DNA of 12,891 nucleotides, from NCBI GenBank assembly GCA_003563375.1, contig PWSB01000119.1, positions 1 to 12,891 on the forward strand, given 5' to 3'. The notes beneath the pieces were generated by a model, which searched no databases, was not told the DNA's origin, and worked only from the letters and a program-made list of their open reading frames with translations. The translations under genes were made by a program, and so were the position numbers. Positions within the stretch are counted from its first letter, which is position 1. Each line of letters starts with the position of its first letter. This DNA comes from Actinomycetota bacterium (lineage in GTDB: Bacteria > Actinomycetota > Humimicrobiia > Humimicrobiales > Humimicrobiaceae). Positions 5,635 through 12,891 of this stretch are shown piece after piece.

Positions 5635-7122
5635 GAACAGTTGGGGGAAAAAAGGATATTGGCCATGCGCGGTATTTGTAAATTCTACCCAGGGGTGAAA
5701 GCCCTGGAAGATGTTGATTTCGACCTATATAGAGGGGAAGTCCACTCCCTGGTGGGCAAAAATGGCGCAGGAAAATCTACATTGATTGAGATTCTTGCCG
5801 GCTCGGTTAAAGCTGACCGGGGAGAGATGGAGATTTTTGGAAAAAAATTTGATTACCTTACCCCAGTAGAATCACTAAACCTTGGCATCGGCACTATACA
5901 CCAGGTTGACCAACTTATTGAGGGGATGTCAGTAGCAGAAAATGTGCTTATAGACAACCTTAAAACAAACCGTGCGGGATTCTATTCATTAAAAAATTGC
6001 ATTGAATCAACAAAAAAGATTCTTGATTTTATTGATGTCTATATTGACCCCAGAAGGATGGTTTCAACATTATCTCCAGTAGAAAGGAAGATCCTATGCA
6101 TAGCCAGGGCATTTTCTCAGGAGGTAAAGATCCTTATACTGGACGAGCCTACGGCTTCCCTAGACAAGGAAGTCGAAGACAAACTGTTTAACGTCATCAA
6201 AAGCATTAAGCAGAAGGGTGTTGGCATAATATATATTTCACACAATTTGGGAGAAATATTTGAATTAAAAGACAGGGTCACGGTACTGAGGGACGGAAAA
6301 AAGATATCCACTGAATACGTGGAAAAAATCGATGAGGAGTCCTTAATAGCAGGAATGATAGGAACCAAAGCAAAAGCCTATGAAAAAAAATACAAGAAAT
6401 TTAACGGAAAGGTCAAACTCAAAGTAGACGGCTATTCTGCGAAGGGTGTGCTGCATGATATAACCTTCAAATTAAGGGAGGGAGAAATCTTTGGCATCGG
6501 AGGCCTCATGGGTTCCGGAAGGACTGAGCTCCTTAAAATGTTATTTGGAGCCTTCAACAAAGATTCTGGGCGCCTTATATATGAAGGGAAGGATGTAACT
6601 CCTAAAACACCCATAAACGCTATCAAAAACGGTATAGGCCTGCTTACAGAAGATAAAAAATCTGATGGCCTCATGATGGAGATGCCTGTCTATAAGAATA
6701 TCAGCCTGATAGAGCTTGTAAAAAACGGTGATTTTTTTCTAAGGTTAAAAAAAGAAAGGAACCAGGCAAGGAGGATGCAGTCAGACCTTAACATAGCTGT
6801 TCCTTCAGTGGGCCAGATAGTTAAATTTCTAAGCGGAGGCAATCAGCAGAAGGTAGTGCTTGCAAAGTGGCTGATGGCTAACTCAAAAATAATCTTACTG
6901 GACGAGCCTACTGTGGGCATAGATGTGGGTGCAAAGGAAGAAATCTATAATCTTATAAACAGCCTTTCGCGGGAAGGAAAGATATTCATAATCGTAAGTT
7001 CTGACAACCAGGAGTTGATCAGCATAAGTGACAGGATCGGTATAATGAAGCGGGGCAGAATGGTAAAGATTTTGGAAGGCGGGGAAATCACTGAGGAAAA
7101 TATACTAAAGTATTCACTATAA
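5632..7122 (+). CDS. Two-domain sugar ABC transporter ATP-binding protein (RbsA/MglA/XylG type)
   Basis: 496 aa with two fused ATPase domains that power uptake through the adjacent permease. Domain 1: Walker A GKNGAGKST (42-50), Q-loop Gln91, Walker B ILILDEPTASLD (167-178), H-loop His204; its signature is degenerate (LSPVERK at 147-153 instead of LSGGQ). Domain 2: Walker A-like GLMGSGRTE (291-299) with Arg instead of Lys, intact signature LSGGNQQK (400-407), Walker B ILLDEPTVGID (421-431), and SSDNQE (456-461) where the H-loop lacks His. The family thus has one competent site (domain 1 Walker A with domain 2 signature) and one degenerate site; here both halves of the latter are altered. The TTG start at 5632 has AGGGGGA (5616-5622) 9 nt upstream. 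The length (about 500) is normal for the family. The permease starts 19 nt after its stop. Confidence 0.93.
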   Translation: MEQLGEKRILAMRGICKFYPGVKALEDVDFDLYRGEVHSLVGKNGAGKSTLIEILAGSVKADRGEMEIFGKKFDYLTPVESLNLGIGTIHQVDQLIEGMSVAENVLIDNLKTNRAGFYSLKNCIESTKKILDFIDVYIDPRRMVSTLSPVERKILCIARAFSQEVKILILDEPTASLDKEVEDKLFNVIKSIKQKGVGIIYISHNLGEIFELKDRVTVLRDGKKISTEYVEKIDEESLIAGMIGTKAKAYEKKYKKFNGKVKLKVDGYSAKGVLHDITFKLREGEIFGIGGLMGSGRTELLKMLFGAFNKDSGRLIYEGKDVTPKTPINAIKNGIGLLTEDKKSDGLMMEMPVYKNISLIELVKNGDFFLRLKKERNQARRMQSDLNIAVPSVGQIVKFLSGGNQQKVVLAKWLMANSKIILLDEPTVGIDVGAKEEIYNLINSLSREGKIFIIVSSDNQELISISDRIGIMKRGRMVKILEGGEITEENILKYSL

Positions 7123-7141
7123 AATAAGCTTGGGGAAAAAA

Positions 7142-8107
7142 ATGACAAAAAGAACAAACGCGAAACTAGATTCTGAACATTTCAGTCTTTCTTCTATTTT
7201 TAGAAGCCAGGTATTTTTCCTTATAATGATAATGGTGGTAATAGGGGTGATTGTAACTCTTATAAACCCCAGGTTTTTATCTGTAAGGAATCTTTTTAAT
7301 ATAGTTCTCAGCGTTTCGACTATAGGCATAGTATGTGTGGGCATGGGCACTGTGCTCATATCAGGAAATTTCGATCTCACTCTAGGGCCTATGATATCTA
7401 TTTTAGGGATTGTCATGGCGCTGATGATATCCAGGTTCAGTATAGGACTGACATTGATAGCGGTAGTAGCCCTAGGAGCCCTGATAGGAGCTTTTAACGG
7501 TGTACTGGTCACCAGGGTCAGAGCTCATTCATTTATAGTAACCCTGGCTCTTTCGGTTGTATATGAAGGAGTAGCTCTCCTGCTGGCAGGAGGGACATAT
7601 ATCTCACTGGAAGGAAGATTCCGTATTTTTGCTGAGAGGGCCTGGGGGGTCATACCCGCTCCCACATTAGTGTTTGTGGCTGTCATAATCGGAGCTTTTA
7701 TAGTTTACCGATTCACCAAGTTTGGAAGGCTTCTTTTTGCTATTGGGGGAAATGAAAAAGCAGCCTACCTTGGTGGAGTCAAGGTAAGGCTCTATAAGGT
7801 ATTGGCTTTTAGCCTGGCTGGAGGACTGTACGGAATAGGAGCTATTGTTCTCATATCACAACTTGGAGTTGTCTATCCCAGCACAGGTTTTGGGTATACG
7901 CTTCCAGCCCTGGCAGCTATAGCAGTTGGAGGCATAGCATTGAGTGGAGGAAAAGGCTCAGCTTTAGGTATATTTTTAGGGGCTGTCCTTTTTGGGCTTA
8001 TCAGCAATGCTCTTGTACTGACCGGCGTGGACCCGTTTTGGAGGAATGTGGCTGCAGGCTTTTTGATACTCTTCGCTGTAGGAGTAAGCGGTATCGTAGA
8101 ACAATGA
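7142..8107 (+). CDS. Sugar ABC transporter permease (RbsC/XylH type)
   Basis: 321 aa, strongly hydrophobic with about 8-10 membrane segments. It forms the homodimeric inner-membrane channel with the preceding ATPase. Family marks are VLISGNFDLTLG (71-82, equivalent to ISGGIDLSVG), GRLLFAIGGNEKAAYLGGVKV (195-215; the cytoplasmic ATPase-contact loop), IAVGGIALSGGKGSALG (260-276), and the C-terminal TGVDPFWRNVAAGFLIL segment. The frame is open from a TTG at 7130, but that TTG overlaps the SD itself (GGGG at 7132-7135). The ATG at 7142, six nt after it, is the proper start. The length is typical for the family (about 320-340). The next gene starts 31 nt after the stop, so ATPase, permease and isomerase are probably one transcript. 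Confidence 0.92.
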   Translation: MTKRTNAKLDSEHFSLSSIFRSQVFFLIMIMVVIGVIVTLINPRFLSVRNLFNIVLSVSTIGIVCVGMGTVLISGNFDLTLGPMISILGIVMALMISRFSIGLTLIAVVALGALIGAFNGVLVTRVRAHSFIVTLALSVVYEGVALLLAGGTYISLEGRFRIFAERAWGVIPAPTLVFVAVIIGAFIVYRFTKFGRLLFAIGGNEKAAYLGGVKVRLYKVLAFSLAGGLYGIGAIVLISQLGVVYPSTGFGYTLPALAAIAVGGIALSGGKGSALGIFLGAVLFGLISNALVLTGVDPFWRNVAAGFLILFAVGVSGIVEQ

Positions 8108-8138
8108 CATTTTTAAACCTAGATGAAAGGTTGGCAAG

Positions 8139-8942
8139 ATGAATAATATAATAGGAGTGGTTACGACAACCTACCCTAATCATGGCTTGGAAGACGCTTT
8201 AAGGGGTATATCAAAGGCAGGCTTTGGCTATGTGGAACTTACTTCAGCTCCTGCTTTTTTTACTCACATAGTCCCTAATCCTGAAGATATGACCGAGGAA
8301 GATGCAAAAAATATATTAGACCTATGCTCAAAATACGGCCTCAAGGTACACTGCGTTGCAGGCCATACAAGGCTGATGAAAGAAAATGGGGTGAACAATT
8401 TTAAAAAGGTAATAGATGCCGCCAAAACTTTCGGGGCAGGGCACGTTACAACTGATACCGGTGAAGTGAAAAACGGACAGGATAAACAAAGATTCTTCTC
8501 GGATATGGCTCAGATCGCCGATTACGCCCAAGATAAAGGGATAACTGTTTGCCTGGAGATGCATGGAGATTGGCTCAATACCGGAGCAATAGGGGCAGAG
8601 GTCATTGGCAAAATAGGGCATCCTAATATCAGGCTAAATTATGATACGGCTAATGTGATGTTCTACGGAGGAGTTAAAGCTGAACAGGATATGGTCAATG
8701 CGCTTCCATATCTGGGCTTTGTCCACCTAAAAGAAAGGGCTGGGGGACTGAAAGAATGGAATTTTCCCGCTCCAGGTGAGGGAAATCTTGATTTTAACAA
8801 AATATTTGAAATCCTGAAAGATTACCAGGGTCCTATGAGCGTAGAGATAGAATTTGACGGGTCAGAAAAATCCTTAGAGGAAATAGATGCAGCGGTTATC
8901 AAAGCTTATGATTTTTTAAAAAAATCAGGGTATGCTGAATAA
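8139..8942 (+). CDS. TIM-barrel sugar (phosphate) isomerase/epimerase
   Basis: 267 aa, a complete AP-endonuclease-2-type (xylose-isomerase-like) barrel. Metal and catalytic positions are visible: Glu140 in CLEMHGDW, Asp169 in LNYDTANV, His196 in VHLKER and Glu236 in SVEIEFDG, together with GEGNLDF (213-219). This group includes hydroxypyruvate isomerase, D-tagatose/D-psicose 3-epimerase and the inositol enzymes IolE/IolI; all use a divalent metal and move hydrogens next to a carbonyl. The exact reaction is not decided by the sequence. It starts at ATG 8139 with AAAGG 8 nt upstream. Position after the permease suggests it acts on the imported sugar or its oxidised product, possibly that of the Gfo/Idh/MocA enzyme further on. 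Confidence 0.88.
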   Translation: MNNIIGVVTTTYPNHGLEDALRGISKAGFGYVELTSAPAFFTHIVPNPEDMTEEDAKNILDLCSKYGLKVHCVAGHTRLMKENGVNNFKKVIDAAKTFGAGHVTTDTGEVKNGQDKQRFFSDMAQIADYAQDKGITVCLEMHGDWLNTGAIGAEVIGKIGHPNIRLNYDTANVMFYGGVKAEQDMVNALPYLGFVHLKERAGGLKEWNFPAPGEGNLDFNKIFEILKDYQGPMSVEIEFDGSEKSLEEIDAAVIKAYDFLKKSGYAE

Positions 8943-8949
8943 TGAAGGC

Positions 8950-8964
8950 ATTAAATGATTTAAT
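8950..8964. repeat. 15-bp perfect inverted repeat upstream of the lacI-type gene
   Basis: ATTAAAT and ATTTAAT are perfect 7-bp arms around G. It lies about 22 nt upstream of the -35 of the regulator's promoter, just after the isomerase stop. It could be an operator; being wholly AT-rich it may be chance. Confidence 0.35.
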
Positions 8965-8986
8965 ACCATAGGCGGATACTGTTTTG

Positions 8987-9014
8987 TTGACAGTAGAGCA
9001 ATGGTTGATATTAT
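8987..9014 (+). promoter_or_regulatory. Internal promoter for the LacI-type regulator
   Basis: TTGACA (8987-8992), a 16-nt spacer and TATTAT (9009-9014, 5/6 match) predict a transcript starting near 9021. This lets the regulator be made independently of the ABC promoter. It also rules against the ATG at 9001, which would lie inside the promoter. Confidence 0.6.
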
Positions 9015-9036
9015 TGATCTAAGAAGTTTTAAATTT

Positions 9037-10047
9037 ATGAAAAATGTAACCTTAAAAGATGTAGCCAAAGAATCAGGGGTTTCGGTATCCACCGTGTCCA
9101 GGGTGCTAAATAATGAAAAGTTTGTTTCCGAAAAAGTAAAGCAGAGCGTAAGGGTAGCTGCAAAAAAACTAAATTATGAACCTGAGTGGACAGCCAGAAG
9201 CTTAAGACTCCGCAAAACAAATATAATAGGGATGATAATCCCCAATGTAGCTGATTACTTTTTCTCAAGTATAGTTTTGGGTGTGGAAAGTTATTTCAGG
9301 AAAAATGGAAAAGAACTCATATTATTTAATACCAGCAATGACGAAAAGATAGAAGAAAAAGCCATAAAACTTGCTATTTCTAAAAGGGTAGAAGGTATTA
9401 TCCTGGCCACTATAAGTAAAAATAACGGGACTATAAAATCAATTATGGAAATTTTTGGGATACCTTTTGTGCTGGTGGATAACAAAATAGATGCAAGTAA
9501 GGCAGATTTTGTATTAAGTGATGATATAGGTGGTTCTTTCAAACTAATAGAGCACCTTATAGAGGTACATGGGTATAAAAGGATTGCATGCATAAGCGGC
9601 CCATTGGATGAATCCAGTGGCTTTGATAAGCTGTGCGGTTACAAAAAGGTCCTTAATGAGAATAATCTCCCCATAATCGATGATTACATAAAAATAGCAG
9701 ACTGGAAAAAAAGCAAAGCCTATATTGCCACTGGTGAACTTATGGCTATGGAAGAAAGGCCTGAGGCTATATACTGTGCTAATGCAAACATGTTGATCGG
9801 CTGTTACAGGTATTTAAACGAACATGGCTTCATTGTCCCAAGGGATGTAGCGGTTGTCACTTTTGATGATTACGATTTTGTCTCTGCGATGAACCCCCCT
9901 GTCACTACCCTTCAGAGAATAGACCTAAAAATAGGAGAAAAGGCAGCAGAGCTGCTATACAGACGTATAAAGGGCCAACCCTCAGATTATAGGGAGCTCA
10001 TAATAGATGCAGACCTGATAATCAGAAAATCATGTGGATGTGTATGA
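9037..10047 (+). CDS. LacI/GalR-family transcriptional regulator
   Basis: 336 aa. The N-terminal helix-turn-helix is VTLKDVAKESGVSVSTVSRV (4-23), followed by RVAAKKLNYEP and a hinge helix with TARSLRLR (52-59) whose Leu would wedge into a central CpG of the operator. Residues from about 63 (IIGMIIPNVADYFFS) form a periplasmic-binding-protein-like effector domain ending LIIRKSCGCV. It most likely represses the sugar locus and is induced by the imported sugar or an intermediate. The open frame begins at ATG 9001, but the ATG at 9037 begins at the conserved HTH and gives the usual length. An internal promoter would start transcripts near 9021, leaving a leader of about 16 nt with a weak AAGAAG as the only SD. 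It lies between the isomerase and the NagB-like gene; its target is probably the palindrome at 4231-4256. Confidence 0.9.
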   Translation: MKNVTLKDVAKESGVSVSTVSRVLNNEKFVSEKVKQSVRVAAKKLNYEPEWTARSLRLRKTNIIGMIIPNVADYFFSSIVLGVESYFRKNGKELILFNTSNDEKIEEKAIKLAISKRVEGIILATISKNNGTIKSIMEIFGIPFVLVDNKIDASKADFVLSDDIGGSFKLIEHLIEVHGYKRIACISGPLDESSGFDKLCGYKKVLNENNLPIIDDYIKIADWKKSKAYIATGELMAMEERPEAIYCANANMLIGCYRYLNEHGFIVPRDVAVVTFDDYDFVSAMNPPVTTLQRIDLKIGEKAAELLYRRIKGQPSDYRELIIDADLIIRKSCGCV

Positions 10048-10104
10048 GACTTCAGAAGCTATTATTATCTTTTTCTAAAATAATATCCTAAAGGGAGGAA
10101 AAAA

Positions 10105-11040
10105 ATGAGTGGATTTAGTTTCGAACCAGCGGAGTTTGTACCTTTTAAGGACAAGGAAGCACTTAAAAAGGCAAGATCTGTGCATGGGAAAGAATTGGAA
10201 AAATATTCCAATGACAAAATGAAGGTAAAGATTACCCACAACCCGCACCCTATTGTAATAGGGGATATCTTCACCAGGATAAAGATGTCAGATGACCAGG
10301 ACAAGAAACAAGTATTGATACTGGGCAATCCTGAACCGGAGACATACATCCCTGTTGCGGAATTGGTCAATTACCATAAAGTAAATTGCAGGAACCTGTA
10401 TATTTTTGCTATGGATGAATGGGCAGACCAGGACGGCAATATAGCTCCCCAGAGCTATGAAGCAAGTTTTGCCCGGTCTATGCTTAAATATTTTGTGTAT
10501 CAAATTGATGAAGAACTTAGGATGCCCATGGAAAATGTTTTTTACCCTACAAATGAAAATATCAAGGATTACTCCAAGATGATCACCGATAAGGGTGGGG
10601 GAGGAGCAGATGTCTGCTATTCAAGCCCTGGCTGGGCAGGGCATATTGCCTTTGTGGATCCATCTCCTGAATTCATCACTGATGATATTGAAGAATACCT
10701 GAAACAGGATGCCCGGCTTATAACCTTGCACCCCCTTACCATATCACAAAACTCACTCCATGGGGTTTTTGGCCAATCCGGTGACATCGCAAATGTGCCC
10801 CCCAGAGCGGCTACAATAGGACCTGGTGATGTAGCCCGCTCAAGGGAAAGGATAGAGATACACGCTTTGCAGACAATGGGTACCTTTGTGTCCTGGCAGA
10901 GAATGATTTCAAGATTGATCATAACAGGTCCCGTTACCCCATATGTCCCAAGTTCGATTTTCCAGGTGCTTGACTCGCAGGTTTATGTGAGTGAAGAGAT
11001 AGCGGCACCTTTTGAATGCTGGGAAAAAGTAGGGTACTGA
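10105..11040 (+). CDS. Divergent NagB-like (glucosamine-6-phosphate deaminase/isomerase fold) protein
   Basis: 311 aa. Similarity to NagB is recognisable in FAMDEWADQDG...PQSYEASF (101-121; NagB MDEY.., PQSYH), GGADVCYSSPGWAGHIAFVDP (166-186; NagB GGIDLFLGGIGEDGHIAFNEP) and VPPRAATIGPGDV (231-243; NagB VPKYALTVGVGTL). NagB converts glucosamine-6-P to fructose-6-P plus ammonia. In the alignment Asp104 (NagB Asp72) and His180 (His143) are kept. Asp141 aligns with Ala178 and Glu148 with Asp185; the phosphate loop (TGSTP) reads GNPEPET, and the Lys208 region reads TMGTFVSW. So ring opening, proton transfer or substrate phosphate binding must differ. The start at ATG 10105 has a strong GGGAGG SD, 6-nt spacing. 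NagB is usually about 266 aa; this one has a longer N terminus. It may act on a non-phosphorylated or different amino sugar, or be an isomerase. Function unassigned. Confidence 0.8.
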   Translation: MSGFSFEPAEFVPFKDKEALKKARSVHGKELEKYSNDKMKVKITHNPHPIVIGDIFTRIKMSDDQDKKQVLILGNPEPETYIPVAELVNYHKVNCRNLYIFAMDEWADQDGNIAPQSYEASFARSMLKYFVYQIDEELRMPMENVFYPTNENIKDYSKMITDKGGGGADVCYSSPGWAGHIAFVDPSPEFITDDIEEYLKQDARLITLHPLTISQNSLHGVFGQSGDIANVPPRAATIGPGDVARSRERIEIHALQTMGTFVSWQRMISRLIITGPVTPYVPSSIFQVLDSQVYVSEEIAAPFECWEKVGY

Positions 11041-11074
11041 TTACCAAAAAAACTAAAAATAGAATGGAGGAAAA

Positions 11075-12082
11075 ATGGCTAAAGTAAGTATTGTCGGAGC
11101 AGGTTTTATGGGAAAGACACATGGTTCGGCTTATAAGGAATTAGAAGGATCTGAGGTTGTTGCGGTGGTAGATAATGTTGCTGAAAAAGGGAAAAAACTT
11201 GCAGAGGAATTGGGAGCAAATTATTATCCGGATCTAGACCAATGTCTCAAGGAAGAGGATACAGATTGTGTAGACCTCTGCGTTCCTACTAACTTTAATC
11301 TTGAGCTAACCACCAAAGCCGCAGAGGCGGGCAAGCATGTACTTTGTGAAAAACCTATCTCGCTTTCTCTTGAAGATGCTGACCGGATGATAGAAGTAGT
11401 CAAAAAAAATAATATAAAAGGGATGATAGGGCATGTACTAAGGTTCTGGCCTGAATATGTCAAATCCAAAGAACTGGTGGACAGCGGCAAACTCGGAGAG
11501 CCTTTATTTGGTTTTGCTGAAAGGCTTGCGGTTATCCCTGACTGGTACGAAGGGGATTGGGGTTTGGATGAGGCTTATAGCGGAGGAGTTCCCCTAAACC
11601 TTGCAATACATGATATGGATTACCTGTTATGGCTTTTTGGCAGGCCAAGTACGGTAAGTGCCCAAGGTGTAAGTATTCCAAAATGGGGAGGGATAGTACA
11701 TATTTCAGCCAATATAGAATTTAAAACAGGGAAATCGGCATTGGCTGAGGGCGGATGGGCTTTCGGCGGAGATTTCCCCTTTACAATGGTGTTGAGGGTG
11801 ATCTGCGAGAAAGGCACTATCGATTGGCTATTCAGGGCAGGAAAGAATATAGAACAGCGTGCCCAAAAATCAATGGTGTATGTGTATGAGAACAGCGGTA
11901 ACACTTATACCCTTGATGTTGAACAAAAAGATCCCTATTTTCTGGAATGTAAATATTTTGTAGATTGCATAAACAATGACCGTCCTATTGAAAATGCTAC
12001 ATTTGAAGATGGAAGGGCAGCAGTTGAGTTGGCCCTGGCGGCTAAAAGATCTGTTTATGAGAAAAAAATCATCAAGCTTTAG
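11075..12082 (+). CDS. Gfo/Idh/MocA-family NAD(P)-dependent oxidoreductase
   Basis: 335 aa. The N-terminal Rossmann fold has the dinucleotide motif GAGFMG (8-13), then VVDN near 31-34 and the family motif CEKPISL (91-97) with Lys93, the usual catalytic/substrate lysine. The C-terminal substrate domain contains GHVLRFWPEY (119-128) and GGVPLNLAIHDMDYLLWLFG (170-189). His179 matches the conserved active-site His, whereas Asn175 stands where many relatives (for example inositol dehydrogenase) have Asp. The family oxidises sugars, inositols and amino-sugar derivatives with NAD(P). ATG 11075 has GGAGG 4 nt upstream. It sits 34 nt after the NagB-like gene and 11 nt before the M20 gene, so these three probably form one transcript. 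The substrate is inferred to be an intermediate of the imported sugar. Confidence 0.9.
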   Translation: MAKVSIVGAGFMGKTHGSAYKELEGSEVVAVVDNVAEKGKKLAEELGANYYPDLDQCLKEEDTDCVDLCVPTNFNLELTTKAAEAGKHVLCEKPISLSLEDADRMIEVVKKNNIKGMIGHVLRFWPEYVKSKELVDSGKLGEPLFGFAERLAVIPDWYEGDWGLDEAYSGGVPLNLAIHDMDYLLWLFGRPSTVSAQGVSIPKWGGIVHISANIEFKTGKSALAEGGWAFGGDFPFTMVLRVICEKGTIDWLFRAGKNIEQRAQKSMVYVYENSGNTYTLDVEQKDPYFLECKYFVDCINNDRPIENATFEDGRAAVELALAAKRSVYEKKIIKL

Positions 12083-12093
12083 ATGGGTGAAAT

Positions 12094-12891
12094 ATGGATT
12101 ATGTAAAACCGGTTGAATCCTGGCTTGAAGAGAACAAAGGCTTGATCAGCAAGTCTTTGTCCGAGCTGGTGAGTATAAAGACCGAAAACCTTCCTCCCTC
12201 CGGCAACGAAAAAGAGGGCCAGGAATATCTCTATGGCATGGCATCGAAATTTATATCCCCAGAAGACCTGGATATGTATGAGATAGACCAGGTCGAGGGC
12301 ATAAGGGAACATCCTCTGTTTTACCCCACCATGGCTGGGATGGAAAAGGATTACAGGGGGCGCCCTAATCTTACGGCCAAGCTGCCCGGAAGTGGTGGGA
12401 AAAAATCTCTTCTTTTCTCAGGACATATAGACACGATGCCTGCAGGCAGTGGAAAATGGAAGGTATTCAGTGATCCTTTCAGTGGAAAGATCAAAGACGG
12501 CAAGATGTATGGAAGAGGGGTACTTGACATGAAAGCTGGTACCCTGGGAGGTTTTTATGCATTAAAGTGCATAAAAGACATAGGGTTGGAACTGTCAGGT
12601 GATGTATATGCAGAAAGCGTTATAGACGAAGAAAATGGTGGTGTCAACGGGACAGTAGCCTCCAGGCTCAGGAACCCTGAAATAGATTTCGCAATACTTT
12701 CAGAGCCGACAGGACTTATAGCTGGTATAGAGACCATAGGAGGATCAGATTGGGTGGCAAATATAGAAGAGGAAGGGCCTGGAGGAATTGGGACCGATAC
12801 TGAGCTTCCCAATCCTATATACAAACTTGCTAAGGTCGCCGGGGCCTTACAAAAATACGATACCCAGAAGCTGGCTAGAGAAAAAATACCG
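12094..12891 (+). CDS. M20-family metallo-amidohydrolase/peptidase, N-terminal part
   Basis: 266 codons, running in frame off the right edge without a stop. It resembles ArgE/DapE/carboxypeptidase-G2-type enzymes that remove acyl or aminoacyl groups by hydrolysing an amide. Motifs: SGHIDTMPAG (109-118) with His111 as metal ligand and Asp113 beside it; GRGVLDMKAG (140-149) with bridging Asp145; SVIDEENGG (175-183) with Glu179 as general base and Glu180 as ligand; SEPTG (203-207) with Glu204 as ligand. The last His ligand lies past the edge. The ATG at 12094 follows the oxidoreductase stop by 11 nt; only a weak GGGTG at 12085-12089 is near. The ATG at 12083 in another frame stops after 7 codons and is not the start. 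The substrate is unknown, but its place here suggests de-acylation of an amino sugar or conjugate. Confidence 0.9.
   Translation, partial: MDYVKPVESWLEENKGLISKSLSELVSIKTENLPPSGNEKEGQEYLYGMASKFISPEDLDMYEIDQVEGIREHPLFYPTMAGMEKDYRGRPNLTAKLPGSGGKKSLLFSGHIDTMPAGSGKWKVFSDPFSGKIKDGKMYGRGVLDMKAGTLGGFYALKCIKDIGLELSGDVYAESVIDEENGGVNGTVASRLRNPEIDFAILSEPTGLIAGIETIGGSDWVANIEEEGPGGIGTDTELPNPIYKLAKVAGALQKYDTQKLAREKIP

Noticed and set aside
7117..7512. 131-aa minus-strand open frame opposite the permease
   Set aside because: It is the antisense shadow of a clear permease gene, has low-complexity Ile/Thr/Pro composition, and has no SD or recognisable motif.
12083..12106. ATG at 12083 as start of the M20 gene
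   Set aside because: Its frame ends after seven codons; the ATG at 12094 opens the frame with all M20 motifs.
1..12891. CRISPR arrays, tRNA/rRNA genes, insertion sequences
   Set aside because: No regularly spaced repeats, no cloverleaf-like or rRNA sequence and no transposase motif were seen on reading either strand.

Overview
The window is bacterial: compact genes, clear Shine-Dalgarno (SD) sites, consensus sigma70-type promoters and a lipoprotein signal peptide. The DNA is AT-leaning, with frequent ATA (Ile) and AGG/AGA (Arg) codons and several TTG/GTG starts. This fits a low-to-moderate-GC anaerobe or thermophile-like lineage (Atribacterota, Thermotogota or clostridial types), but the sequence alone does not fix the taxon.

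Left part (1-4100): the start of an OFA-type MFS transporter (minus), an orphan membrane-anchored PAS-PAS histidine kinase (minus), an AT-rich zinc-ribbon SAM methyltransferase (plus) and a small VOC-fold protein (minus). These genes look unrelated. Each divergent gap carries consensus promoter elements and/or perfect inverted repeats.

Right part (4195-12891): a co-directional carbohydrate uptake and catabolism locus. A near-perfect promoter (TTGACA-18-TATAAT) with an imperfect palindrome on its start point leads, through a roughly 210-nt leader, to a lipoprotein substrate-binding protein. An intrinsic terminator follows that gene. Next come a two-domain RbsA/MglA-type ATPase, an RbsC/XylH-type permease, a TIM-barrel sugar isomerase/epimerase, a LacI-family regulator with its own promoter, a divergent NagB (glucosamine-6-phosphate deaminase)-like protein, a Gfo/Idh/MocA oxidoreductase, and an M20 amidohydrolase cut by the window end.

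Together the locus reads as: import by a CUT2 ABC transporter, processing by isomerase, oxidoreductase, NagB-like protein and M20 hydrolase, and control by the LacI protein. The M20 hydrolase (removes acyl or amino-acyl groups) plus a NagB-fold protein suggests an amino-sugar derivative or sugar conjugate, but no substrate can be assigned. The most unusual point is that the NagB-like protein keeps the fold motifs and the catalytic His but lacks the Asp and phosphate-contact residues that define the classical deaminase. The set may therefore encode an undescribed sugar pathway.
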